Notes under the pieces: model-generated
Told to the model about the DNA's origin: nothing
Database searches by the model: none
What the model saw: only the letters and a program-made list of their open reading frames with translations
In this document: positions 22,993-31,639 of the stretch, in pieces
How the letters are laid out: the number at the start of each line of letters is the position of its first letter
Numbering within the stretch: position 1 is the first letter of the stretch
Assembly (NCBI RefSeq): GCF_900099965.1
Contig: NZ_FNDJ01000056.1
Coordinates: 1-36,031, forward strand
Direction of reading: 5' to 3'
Origin: Nonomuraea jiangxiensis
Lineage (GTDB): Bacteria > Actinomycetota > Actinomycetes > Streptosporangiales > Streptosporangiaceae
Length of the DNA stretch: 36,031 nt
Position numbers and translations under genes: made by a program

Positions 22993-23550
22993 GTGACCGA
23001 CCAACCGGACCTGCGCGCCTCCGACGCCGACCGTGACCGCGTGGCCGCGGTGCTGGGCGAGGCGCTCGCCACAGGAAGACTTACCAGCGTCGAGCACGCC
23101 GACCGTCTCGATGTCGCCTACACGGCGAAGACCGTCGGCGAGCTCGTCCCCCTCACCCGGGACCTGCCCGAGGTGTCCGCGTCCAACGTGCCCGCCACCA
23201 TCGAGCGGCAGATCATCGACTCGAAGTTCAGCAAGATCGTGCGCAAGGGCCGCTGGGTGGCCTCCCGCAACGTCCGGCTGTCGGCCCGGTTCGGCGCTCT
23301 CATCGTCGACCTGTCGGACGCGGTGCTGCCGGGCCGGGAGATCACCCTTGAGACGGACGCGTGGTTCAGCAAGATGATCGTTCGCGTGCCGGAGAACGCC
23401 CATGTGATCGACGAGGGCGGCTCCGTGTTCGGCAAGCGCAACGTCACGGGCGGGTCCGGCGCGGACGGGCCGCTGATCCGGGTACGGGGACAGTCGAAGT
23501 TCTCGAAGGTGATCGTGTCCCGCGGAGTATCCGACTGGAACCTCCACTGA
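22993..23550 (+). CDS. DUF1707 (SHOCT-like) and cell-wall-active antibiotics response domain protein
   Basis: 185 residues. The N-terminal DUF1707 domain (about 5-58: LRASDADRDRVAAVLGEAL, then GRLTSVEHADRLDVAYTAKT) is joined to a C-terminal beta-rich domain of the LiaF/DUF2154 kind (about 75-185, FGALIVDLSDAVLPG, WFSKMIVRVPENAHVIDEGG). There is no signal peptide or membrane segment, unlike many DUF1707 proteins. These proteins are linked to envelope-stress sensing, but no biochemical role is established. The GTG start lies 8 bases after the -10 TACACT with no ribosome site, suggesting a leaderless mRNA. Confidence 0.88.
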   Translation: MTDQPDLRASDADRDRVAAVLGEALATGRLTSVEHADRLDVAYTAKTVGELVPLTRDLPEVSASNVPATIERQIIDSKFSKIVRKGRWVASRNVRLSARFGALIVDLSDAVLPGREITLETDAWFSKMIVRVPENAHVIDEGGSVFGKRNVTGGSGADGPLIRVRGQSKFSKVIVSRGVSDWNLH

Positions 23551-24223
23551 CCGAACCACACAGCCACCGCACCCACTGACCCCGCACACACGACGCCACT
23601 GGCGCCTGGCGCACTGACACCGCAGGCACGACGCCTCTGGCACCTCGCGCACTGGCGCGACGCCCTGACACGGCACGCCCTGGCACGGAAGACAGTGCCA
23701 CGGCACCCGGTCGCACGGCACCCGGTGGCACGGCACGTCCTGAGCGCGGCACCTCCTGGCGCCGCCTTCGGCGGTTCCCCGCACGCCACGCCGGCCGCCG
23801 CACCGCGACCGGTCGGCACCGCAAGCGGCCCGCCCGCGAACGGCCTGCGAACGGCCCGCACCGGGAGCCGCCAACCTCGCGAACGGCCAGCCTCGCGAAC
23901 GGCCAGCCTCGCGAAGGGCCAGCCTCGGGAGCGGCCGGCACCGCGAGCAGCCCACATGGCCGGGGTCCGGGCCGGTGCGGCACGCCCGACGGCGCAAGGG
24001 TCGCCACCAAGTTCCCGCCGTCGCACGACGGCCCGAACGGGAGGCCGGGGCGCGGCCCAGGAGGCGGTGGCGGGGCGACGCAGGACTGGAACGCGCGCCG
24101 GCGGGAACCAAAAGGGCCTACCCGCCGGTTTAGTCTGGCACCTGCCATGCCTGCGATGCGGACATCCGAGCCCGCGTTCCGGCCAAGCCGTGACGGCGGG
24201 CTCGATGCCGTACGAGGTGATGA
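23551..24223. other. Repeat-rich intergenic region upstream of plsX
   Basis: A GC-rich low-complexity tract with many short repeats: CACGGCACCCGG and GGCACGGCAC variants at about 23650-23760, then four 16-bp tandem units. Open frames occur on both strands but are compositional artefacts (Arg/Ala/Pro/Cys-rich). No RNA gene is recognised. Confidence 0.7.
23875..23938. repeat. Four 16-bp tandem repeats
   Basis: Units CCTCGCGAACGGCCAG at 23875 and 23891 are identical. Those at 23907 and 23923 differ at one and three positions. A diverged relative (GCGAACGGCCTGCGAACGGC) lies just upstream, so the array grew by slippage. Confidence 0.9.
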
Positions 24224-25243
24224 TTGTCCGAGAGCAGGCCCATCGCGCTCGACGCCATGGGCGGTGACCACGCACCGCACGAGATCGTGGCCGGAGCGGT
24301 GCACGCCGTGCGGGAGCGCGGTCTCCACGTCGTGCTCGTCGGCTCCCCGCGCGTGCTCTACGAGACCCTGGCCGACCACGACGCCACCAAGGAGGTCCCG
24401 ATCGTCCGGGCGGAGGAGGCCCTGACGATGGACGAGGGCGCGCTGGCCAGCCTGCGCCGCCCACGTTCCAGCATCGCCGTGGCCTGCCACCTCGTACGCC
24501 GGGGCGACGCGAGCGCCGTCGTGTCGGCGGGCTCGACGGCGGGGATCGTGGCCACCGGCCGGCTCCGGCTCAAAGCCCAGCAGGGCGTGCTCAGACCGGC
24601 CATAGCCGTCGCGCTGCCCACGCTCCCCAGGCCGACCCTGCTCCTGGACGCCGGCGCCAACGCCGAGGTGAAGCCGGAGATGCTGGTGCAGTTCGCCCAC
24701 CTGGGAGCCGCCTATGCCGAGCTGGCCCACGGCGTACAGTCGCCCCGCGTCGGCCTGCTCACCATCGGCAGCGAGGCGGAGAAGGGCAACAAACTCGTCA
24801 AACGCGCCCACGAGCTGCTGCAGGGCTCCCCCGGCCTGCAGTTCGTCGGCAACGTCGAAGGCCACGACCTGCTGACCGGCAAGGTGGACGTGATCACCAC
24901 GGACGGCTTCACCGGGAACGTGGCACTGAAGACCATGGAAGGCGCCGTCCAGTACGCCTTCGCCGAGCTCCGTGAGGCCATCGGCGACAGCCGGCTGGCC
25001 CGGTTGGGGGCCGTACTGCAACGCTCCCGCATCCGCGAGTTGCGCCGCCGCCTCGACGCGGAGGCGTACGGCGGGGCGGTGCTGCTCGGCCTCAACGGCA
25101 CCGTCGTGATCGCCCACGGCTCGTCCAAGGCACCGGCGATCAGCGCCGCCTGCAAACTGGCGGCCGACCTGTCGGCGGGCGGGATCGTCGCGAACGTGGG
25201 CGACCGGATCTCCGCGACAAGTCGCTCACACCGTCTGTGGTGA
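24224..25243 (+). CDS. plsX: Phosphate acyltransferase PlsX
   Basis: A 339-residue PlsX. It makes acyl-phosphate from acyl-ACP for PlsY, the first step toward phosphatidic acid, as a peripheral membrane enzyme. Motifs: IALDAMGGDHAPHEIVAGA at the N-terminus, SAGSTAGIVATGRLRL, LLDAGANAEVKPEMLVQFA, and VDVITTDGFTGNVALKTMEG. The TTG start at 24224 follows GAGGTG and gives the standard N-terminus MSESRPIALDAMGG. The usual neighbours rpmF, fabD/fabH and rnc are absent. It lies behind a repetitive, probably promoter-bearing gap. Confidence 0.95.
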   Translation: MSESRPIALDAMGGDHAPHEIVAGAVHAVRERGLHVVLVGSPRVLYETLADHDATKEVPIVRAEEALTMDEGALASLRRPRSSIAVACHLVRRGDASAVVSAGSTAGIVATGRLRLKAQQGVLRPAIAVALPTLPRPTLLLDAGANAEVKPEMLVQFAHLGAAYAELAHGVQSPRVGLLTIGSEAEKGNKLVKRAHELLQGSPGLQFVGNVEGHDLLTGKVDVITTDGFTGNVALKTMEGAVQYAFAELREAIGDSRLARLGAVLQRSRIRELRRRLDAEAYGGAVLLGLNGTVVIAHGSSKAPAISAACKLAADLSAGGIVANVGDRISATSRSHRLW

Positions 25244-25284
25244 ACGTCTAGGGTGTCATCCGATCCACAGAAACGGGGGCTTAT

Positions 25285-27774
25285 GTGGAGGAGATCACCG
25301 CAGCGGCGCGAGCGCGCACGACAACGCAGGGGCTCGACTCGGTGCAGGGATTATCCGCAGCGGCCCGCGAGCTCACCTCGGCACAGGGGCTCACCTCGGC
25401 GCAGGTGGCGGGGGCGCCGAGAAACGACGTGCCGCGCCGGTCGAGCAGGTCGCTGAGCGCGATCCTGCGGGCCAACGTCTTCACCCTGTTCAACCTCGTC
25501 ATCGGCGTGCTCTGGGCGCTGATCCTGATCTTCGGCGAGTGGCAGGACAGCATGTTCGGGCTGGTCATCGTGGCCAACGCGTTGATCGGTATCGTCCAGG
25601 AGCTACGCGCCAAGCGTACGCTGGACAAGCTCGCCGTGATCAACGAGGCCCCCGTCCGGGTCCGGCGCGACGGCACTGAGCAACTGGTCGAGCCCCGCCA
25701 GGTGGTGCTCGGCGACCTCATCCTGCTCGGCTCCGGCGACCGGCTGCTGGTGGACGGCGAGGTCATCGAGTCCGACGGGCTGGAGGTGGACGAGTCGCTG
25801 CTGACCGGCGAGGCCGACCCCGTGGCCAAGCAGCCGGGCGACCCGGTGCTGTCGGGCAGCTTCGCGGTGGCGGGCGCCGGCGCGTTCGTGGCCACGAAGG
25901 TCGGCACCGACGCGTACGCCGTCCGCCTCGCCGAGGAGGCCAGCAAGTTCCACCTCGCCCATTCCGAGCTGCGCGAAGGCGTGGCGAACTTCATCAGGTA
26001 TCTCACCTGGCTGGTCATCCCCATCGGCGTCCTGCTGATCTTCAGCCAGCTCGCCAACTCGACCGACTTCCGCACCGCCATCACCGGCGCGGTCGCGGGC
26101 ATCGTCACCATGATCCCCGAGGGCCTGGTGCTGATGACCTCGATCGCGTTCGCCGTCGGCGTCATCCGCCTGGCCCGGCACAAGTGCCTGGTCCAGGAAT
26201 TACCCGCCGTCGAAGGCCTGGCCAGGGTGGACGTGCTCTGCCTGGACAAGACGGGTACGCTCACCGCCGGCGGCATGGACCTCGACCAGGTGCTCCCGGT
26301 AGGCGACGACCAGCCGGTCGACGCGGCGCTGGCCGCCCTGGCCCACCTCGACCACCGCCCGAACACCACCGCCCAGGCCCTCCAGACCCGCTACCCGGCG
26401 CCCGAGGACAGCTGGACGGCCACGGAGACGGTGCCGTTCTCGTCGGCGCGCAAGTGGAGCGGGGCCGACTTCGGCGAGCACGGCGCCTGGGTGCTGGGCG
26501 CTCCCGACGTGCTGCTCGACGGCGGCGACTGCTACGACAGGGCCGCCGACCTGGCCGCGACCGGTGCCCGCGTGCTGGTCCTCTGCCGTACGGACCGGCT
26601 GACCTCACCGGAAGACACGAGATCCACCCCCACGAACCCGGAACCCACCACCCCCAGGAACACGGACCCCGCCACCCCCGAGGACGCGGAACCCACCCCA
26701 CCCCGGGACACCCGACCCCTGCCCGATGGCATCGAGCCGGTCGCGCTCGTCACCCTCAAGCAGTCCGTCAGACCCGACGCCCGCGAAACCCTGCGGTACT
26801 TCGCCCAACAGGGCGTGACCGTAAAGATCATCTCGGGCGACAACCCGGCGGCCGTCTCAGCCATCGCCACCAGCCTGGGCGTCCCCGGCGGCGAGCGCTC
26901 CCTGGACGCCAGAACCCTCCCCCATGACCGCGACGAGCTGGGCGAGTTGCTCGACTCCCACACCGTGTTCGGGCGGGTGAGCCCGCGGCAGAAGCGGGAG
27001 TTCGTCGCGGCGCTGCGGGCCCGCGGCCACACCGTGGCCATGACCGGCGACGGCGTCAACGACGTGCTCGCGCTGAAGGACGCCGACCTGGGCATCGCGA
27101 TGGGCGCGGGCAGCCCGGCGACCAAGGCGGTCGCGCAGGTGGTGCTGCTGGACAACAAGTTCGCCACGCTGCCGCACGTCGTGGGCGAGGGCCGCCGGGT
27201 GCTGGCCAACATCGAACGGGTCGCCAACCTCTTCCTCGCCAAGACCTTTTACGCGATCGTGCTGTCGCTGGTCGTGGGGGTGGCCGGGATGATGTTCCCG
27301 TTCGCGCCCCGCCACTCGACCCTGACGAACGCCCTCACCATCGGCATCCCCGCACTCTTCCTCGCGCTCGCGCCCACGTTCGAACGCTCCGAGCCCGGGT
27401 TCGTCCGCCGGGTGTTGCGCTTCGCCGTACCCGCCGGGGTGTTGTGCGCGGCGGCGGTGCTGCTGTCGTTCTGGGCGGCGCACAGCGAGGACTCCACTCT
27501 CGTCGAGGACCAGACGGCCGCCGTGATCGCGCTCTTCCTCACCACCTGGTGGGTGCTCGTGCTGATCGCCCGGCCGCTCAACTGGGGGCGGATCGTCCTG
27601 GTCGGGTCGATGGCGGCACTGTTCGCGATCGCCCTGGCGCTGCCCTTCGTCAGGGAGTTGTTCGCGCTGCGGCCACAGGATCTCGGCAGCAACCTGACCG
27701 CCGTCGGCATCTCGATCGTGGCCGCCGCGGCCATCAGCGCCGCGGTCAAGGTCGCCGGTACCCTAAGAACATGA
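25285..27774 (+). CDS. ctpE: CtpE-like P-type cation-transporting ATPase
   Basis: An 829-residue P-type ATPase. Visible are the actuator motif SLLTGEADPVAK (171-182; TGEA instead of TGES), IPEGLVLMTSIAF (277-289) in M4, the phosphorylation site Asp321 (CLDKTGTLTAG), the nucleotide-domain SSARKWSGADF, and the hinge MTGDGVNDVLALKDADLGIA. The start segment GLTSAQVAG...NDVPRRSSRSL...ILRANVFTLFN matches mycobacterial CtpE, a calcium-uptake ATPase, so calcium is the likely ion. Unusual are a repetitive N-terminal extension (QGLDSVQGLSAAARELTSAQ) and a Pro/Thr/Glu-rich insert at residues 440-481. The GTG at 25285 has GGGGG upstream. Its stop overlaps the argS start (ATGA). Confidence 0.93.
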   Translation: MEEITAAARARTTTQGLDSVQGLSAAARELTSAQGLTSAQVAGAPRNDVPRRSSRSLSAILRANVFTLFNLVIGVLWALILIFGEWQDSMFGLVIVANALIGIVQELRAKRTLDKLAVINEAPVRVRRDGTEQLVEPRQVVLGDLILLGSGDRLLVDGEVIESDGLEVDESLLTGEADPVAKQPGDPVLSGSFAVAGAGAFVATKVGTDAYAVRLAEEASKFHLAHSELREGVANFIRYLTWLVIPIGVLLIFSQLANSTDFRTAITGAVAGIVTMIPEGLVLMTSIAFAVGVIRLARHKCLVQELPAVEGLARVDVLCLDKTGTLTAGGMDLDQVLPVGDDQPVDAALAALAHLDHRPNTTAQALQTRYPAPEDSWTATETVPFSSARKWSGADFGEHGAWVLGAPDVLLDGGDCYDRAADLAATGARVLVLCRTDRLTSPEDTRSTPTNPEPTTPRNTDPATPEDAEPTPPRDTRPLPDGIEPVALVTLKQSVRPDARETLRYFAQQGVTVKIISGDNPAAVSAIATSLGVPGGERSLDARTLPHDRDELGELLDSHTVFGRVSPRQKREFVAALRARGHTVAMTGDGVNDVLALKDADLGIAMGAGSPATKAVAQVVLLDNKFATLPHVVGEGRRVLANIERVANLFLAKTFYAIVLSLVVGVAGMMFPFAPRHSTLTNALTIGIPALFLALAPTFERSEPGFVRRVLRFAVPAGVLCAAAVLLSFWAAHSEDSTLVEDQTAAVIALFLTTWWVLVLIARPLNWGRIVLVGSMAALFAIALALPFVRELFALRPQDLGSNLTAVGISIVAAAAISAAVKVAGTLRT

Positions 27775-29498
27775 CCGACCCGCAGATAGTGCTCACCGAG
27801 CGCGTCCAGCAGGCGCTGGCCCGCGCGTTCGGCGCGGAGCACGCCGACGCAGATCCGCTGATCCGGCCCTCCCAGTTCGCCGACTTCCAGGCGAACGTCG
27901 CGATGAGCCTGGCCAAGCGGCTGCGACGTTCCCCGCGGGAGGTCGCCGAGGCCATCAAGGCGGAGCTGTCGGACTTCCCCGGTCAGGTGGAGGTCAGCGG
28001 CCCCGGCTTCCTCAACATCACCCTCGACGACTCGTGGATCGAGTCCGAGGCCCAGCACATGCTGGAGGACGCGCGGCTCGGCGTCGGCACGATCACGCCG
28101 CCGCAGACCGTGGTGGTCGACTACTCCGCGCCCAACGCGGCCAAGGAGATGCACGTCGGCCACCTGCGCACCACGATCGTCGGCGACTCGCTGGCCCGCC
28201 TGCACGAGCACCTCGGCAACACCGTGATCAGGCAAAACCACCTGGGCGACTGGGGCACGCCGTTCGGCATGCTCATCGAGCACCTGCTCGACATCGGCGA
28301 GGAGGCCGCGGTCGGGCAGCTCGAAGCCGGCCTGGGCACCGAGTATTACCAGGCGGCTCGGGCCAAGTTCGAGGCTGGCGACGCGTTCAAGCAGCGGGCC
28401 AGGACGCGCGTGACCACGCTTCAGTCCGGCGACCCCGAGACCATGCGGCTCTGGCACGTGTTCATGGACGCCACCGTCCGCTACTTCAACAAGATCTACA
28501 GCCTGCTCGGCGTCACGCTGACCGACGCCGACATCGCCGGCGAGAGCATGTACAACCCCATGCTCAACAAGACGTGCGACGAGCTGGAGGCCGCCGGGGT
28601 CGCGGTGCTCAGCGAGGGCGCGCTCTGCGTGTTCCCGCCCGGCTTCACGGGCTCCGACGACAAGCCGCTGCCGCTCATCATCAGGAAGAGCGACGGCGGC
28701 TACGGCTATGCGACCACCGACATGGCCGCCATCCGCTACCGCGTGCACGACCTGAAGGCCGACCGCATCCTCTACGTCGTGGGCGCCGACCAGGCGCTGC
28801 ACTTCCGGATGGTCTTCGCGGCGGCGCGGCTGGCGGGCTGGCTGCCCGACACGGTCTCGGCCGAGCACGTCCAGATCGGCATGATGCTGGGCAAGGACGG
28901 GCGCCGGTTCAAGACCCGTTCCGGTGAGTCGGTCAAGCTGATGGACCTGCTGCAGGAGGCCGTCGACCGGGCGTCGGCGCTGCTCGACGAGCGCGGGTAC
29001 GACGAGTCGACCCGGCGCGAGATCGCGCACGCCGTCGGCATGGGCGCAGTGAAATATGCCGATTTGTCGGTCAGCCACGACAGCGAGTACGTGTTCGACT
29101 TCGACCGCATGCTCGCCTTCACCGGCAACACCGGCCCCTACATGCAATACGCGACGGCCCGGATCCGCTCCATCTTCCGCAAGGCGGAGCAGGCACCGGC
29201 CGACGCGGCGGGCCCGATCGTGCTCGCCGCCCCCGCGGAGCGCGCCCTGGGCCTGCACCTGCTGGGCTTCGCCGAGCTGATCTCCCAGGTCACCAGCGAC
29301 TCCGAGCCGCACCGGCTGTGCAGTTTCCTCTTCCAGACCGCCAGCCTCTTCAGCACCTTCTACGAGGAGTGCCCGGTGGTCAAGGAGGGAGTCGATCCCG
29401 AGACCCGGGCACACCGGCTGGCGCTCTGCGCGCTGACCCTGCGGGTGCTGGAGACCGGGCTCGATCTCCTGGGCGTCCCTGTCCCCGAGCGGATGTAA
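27771..29498 (+). CDS. argS: Arginyl-tRNA synthetase
   Basis: A 575-residue class Ia synthetase that charges tRNA-Arg. The N-terminal Add-1 domain precedes the HIGH-type motif in YSAPNAAKEMHVGHLR. DGGYGYATTDMAAIRYR and VVGADQALHF follow. The KMSK-equivalent loop is degenerate (GKDGRRFKTRSGE), as is typical of ArgRS. The C-terminal DALR anticodon-binding domain ends in LDLLGVPVPERM. It is translationally coupled to the P-type ATPase through ATGA at 27771-27774, an odd pairing for an essential gene. A terminator follows. Confidence 0.97.
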   Translation: MTDPQIVLTERVQQALARAFGAEHADADPLIRPSQFADFQANVAMSLAKRLRRSPREVAEAIKAELSDFPGQVEVSGPGFLNITLDDSWIESEAQHMLEDARLGVGTITPPQTVVVDYSAPNAAKEMHVGHLRTTIVGDSLARLHEHLGNTVIRQNHLGDWGTPFGMLIEHLLDIGEEAAVGQLEAGLGTEYYQAARAKFEAGDAFKQRARTRVTTLQSGDPETMRLWHVFMDATVRYFNKIYSLLGVTLTDADIAGESMYNPMLNKTCDELEAAGVAVLSEGALCVFPPGFTGSDDKPLPLIIRKSDGGYGYATTDMAAIRYRVHDLKADRILYVVGADQALHFRMVFAAARLAGWLPDTVSAEHVQIGMMLGKDGRRFKTRSGESVKLMDLLQEAVDRASALLDERGYDESTRREIAHAVGMGAVKYADLSVSHDSEYVFDFDRMLAFTGNTGPYMQYATARIRSIFRKAEQAPADAAGPIVLAAPAERALGLHLLGFAELISQVTSDSEPHRLCSFLFQTASLFSTFYEECPVVKEGVDPETRAHRLALCALTLRVLETGLDLLGVPVPERM

Positions 29499-29533
29499 AC
29501 AGGCAGTTGACTCAAACTCCCCCGTTCCGTCGT

Positions 29534-29562
29534 GGGCGCGCCTCCACCTCGTAGGCGCGCCC
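29534..29562 (+). terminator. Terminator of the ctpE-argS operon
   Basis: GGGCGCGCC (29534-29542) and GGCGCGCCC (29554-29562) form a perfect 9-bp GC stem with an 11-base loop, 35 bases past the argS stop. There is no T-tract. Confidence 0.75.
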
Positions 29563-29619
29563 CAACGGCTAGGCTTTACGCGGTCATGAACCGAGGCCGA
29601 ATTGGGGGAGTTCTCTGCC

Positions 29620-30951
29620 TTGAGCACGGACCTGACTGCGAGTCCCCCTGCGGCGGCGGAGTTGCATCGCTACGCGGAGGCGCTGCTGGCGCACCTCGCC
29701 GCGAACGGCAGTGCCCCGCCCGCCGCACCGGGTTTTCGCGACATATCCGGCTACTGGCTGCCTCCAGCCGTCGAAGCACTGGTCGCCATCCTGGCCGGCG
29801 AAGATCCCCTTGAGCCGCTCAGCCGGGCCGCCGGCCGCGACCAGCAGCAGACCGCGCTCTTCCTGTGCCTGGCACTCGCCGTGTCCGGGCAGGGCAGCCG
29901 CATCCACGCCTCCTGGCTCGGCACCGCCTTCGGCAAGCTGTCGCTCGACCAGCCGGTCTCCCACGGGCAGCGCTCGCTCTGGCTGGCCGCCGCCCGGGGC
30001 GCGTACGGCCCGGCCGGCAAGATCTTCGTGCTGCGCAAGCTCGACGCGCTGGCCGTACAGGAGCACACCGAGCCCGAGCAGTGGGTGCAGGCACTCGCGC
30101 CGGGCGAGCCGTCGGTCGTCGTGCCGCCGTCCCTGGTCGACTTCCCGGAAATGGCGGAGATTCCGGAGCTGGCGAAACCGGCCGTGGCCGCCGCCCGGCT
30201 GGCCCGGCTGCGCGCCCGGTGCGCGGAGATCACCTCTGCGCGGCAGGCCGAGCACGACTCCTCCGTCCCGCTCGACAACAGCTCCGGCTCCCCGGCCACG
30301 ACGTGGTCCGAGGACGAGCCGCTCGCCATGCTGCGGTCACTGATCGGCCAGGGTGGTCCGGCCGGGCCGATGGCCTCGCTCAGCTCATACCTGCTCGACG
30401 ACCTGCGCCCGGGGGCAGACCCGCACCTGGCGGCGATCGCCCTGCACGTCGCGGCACCCATCCTGCGCGGCGTCGCCGAGGAGTTGGAGGCCGACAGCCG
30501 GCTGGAGCCGCCCACCACGCTCACCGTGCCGCTCCTGGGCCACCGCATCCACCTGCGGCCCGAGGGGCCCGACCAGACCTCGCTCGCCACCGCCGAGGAC
30601 GCCATCGTCGCCGACGGCGTCGTACCACGCGGCCGCCCGTGGGCCGCGATGGTGCTGATCGTGGCGGGCGTCGCCTGTCTCGTCGGCGCGGTGACCGTCG
30701 ACAGCCTGCTCGCGGCGGCCGGAGTGGCCATGATCGGCCTGTCCTGCTGGCAGCTCTGGCAGCGCCACAAGCTCGTCGAAGCCGACGCCCGCTTCGTGGC
30801 CGCCCAGGTCAGCGAGCTGAAGGAGCTCGCCGAGGGAGCCGTGTGGGCCCTGCACGCATACGCCCGCGAAGCGGACGCCCGCGCAAAACAGGCCGCCGAC
30901 GACTCAGCCGAACTGACCCGACTGATCCGCCGCGGCCCCCGCGCCGCCTAA
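29620..30951 (+). CDS. Hypothetical membrane protein, 443 residues
   Basis: I do not recognise this protein. The N-terminal 300 residues are Ala/Leu-rich, mostly helical and soluble-looking (for example AAELHRYAEALLAHLAANGS, then GYWLPPAVEALVAILAGEDP). Around 330-380 are two adjacent hydrophobic segments (WAAMVLIVAGVACLVGAVTV and LAAAGVAMIGLSCWQLW) forming a helical hairpin. A final charged coiled-coil-like helix (VSELKELAEGAVWALHAYAR) follows. No signal peptide is visible, so the large N-terminal domain should be cytoplasmic. TTG 29620 is chosen because GGGGGAG ends 9 bases upstream. A candidate -10 TAGGCT is at 29570-29575. It appears monocistronic. Confidence 0.8.
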   Translation: MSTDLTASPPAAAELHRYAEALLAHLAANGSAPPAAPGFRDISGYWLPPAVEALVAILAGEDPLEPLSRAAGRDQQQTALFLCLALAVSGQGSRIHASWLGTAFGKLSLDQPVSHGQRSLWLAAARGAYGPAGKIFVLRKLDALAVQEHTEPEQWVQALAPGEPSVVVPPSLVDFPEMAEIPELAKPAVAAARLARLRARCAEITSARQAEHDSSVPLDNSSGSPATTWSEDEPLAMLRSLIGQGGPAGPMASLSSYLLDDLRPGADPHLAAIALHVAAPILRGVAEELEADSRLEPPTTLTVPLLGHRIHLRPEGPDQTSLATAEDAIVADGVVPRGRPWAAMVLIVAGVACLVGAVTVDSLLAAAGVAMIGLSCWQLWQRHKLVEADARFVAAQVSELKELAEGAVWALHAYAREADARAKQAADDSAELTRLIRRGPRAA

Positions 30952-30991
30952 CCGCGCACCAACAGCCACCTCCTGAGCCAGGGCACCCCAG

Positions 30992-31450
30992 CCACCCCCA
31001 GGCCCTGGCCCTGCTTACTGGACCTGAGCTGCCCAACCACCCCCAGCCCTGGCGCCGCCCTCTGGACCTGGACTGACCAGCCGCCCCCAGGCTTGGCGCT
31101 GCCTACTGGACCTGAGCTGCCCAACCACTCCCAGCCCTGGCGGTGCCCTCTGAGCCTGGGCTGATCAGCCATCTCCGGCCCTGGCGCGGCCGCTGCCCTC
31201 TGAGCTAGGGCTACTTAGCCCCCCAGACTTGGCGCTACCAATTAGCTGCCCACTGGGCCTGGGCTGCCCAACCACACCCAGCCCTGGCGGTGCCCTCTGA
31301 GCCTGGGCTGATCAGCCACCTCCGGCCCTGGCGCGGCCGCTGCCCTTTGAGCTAGGGCTACTTATCCCCCCAGACTTGGCGCTACTAGCTGCCCACTGGG
31401 CCTGGGCTGCCTAGCCGCTCCCAGGGCTGGCGCTACTCGCTGCTCACTGA
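30992..31450. repeat. Minisatellite of about 44-bp units with a 147-bp higher-order repeat
   Basis: Basic units run roughly CCCCCAGCCCTGGCG, then CCCTCTGGACCTGAGCTGCC, then CAACCA. They alternate between two variants. A near-identical 147-bp block starts at 31131 and again at 31278, the second copy with a few substitutions and a short deletion. Each unit holds inverted CAGCCC/GGGCTG and CCAG/CTGG pairs, so the array can fold into many hairpins. No coding frame runs through it in a sensible way. It fills the gap between the 29620 gene and the convergent sepF-like gene. Confidence 0.9.
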
Positions 31451-31475
31451 ACCCGGACGACCTGGCCATCCCTGG

Positions 31476-31511
31476 CCTGGGGGCATGGGTTCTCCTGGGG
31501 GCATGGGTTCT
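31476..31511. repeat. Two 18-bp tandem repeats
   Basis: CCTGGGGGCATGGGTTCT at 31476 and 31494, exact copies, then a partial third (GGGGCATGGGG). They lie at the edge of the minisatellite. Confidence 0.9.
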
Positions 31512-31639
31512 GGGGCATGGGGCCGAGGCCGAGCCGCTGGTCATCATCAGCGGGTCGATCACGGTGGTCACGGGCAGCCCTCGCCGCCCTCTGACCCGCC
31601 GGGCCGGTCGCATGCCTCGGACCGGCCCCGTCGGCTCGC

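Noticed and set aside
23118..25117. Long minus-strand frames across the repeat tract upstream of plsX
   Set aside because: Composition is dominated by Arg, Ala, Gly and Cys from repeats, and they overlap the plsX and DUF1707 genes.
27249..29627. 792-codon minus-strand open frame opposite ctpE and argS
   Set aside because: It is antisense to two well-conserved genes and is explained by high third-position GC.
30992..31450. CRISPR array or coding repeats
   Set aside because: There are no unique spacers; units are contiguous and degenerate, and the open frames do not persist.
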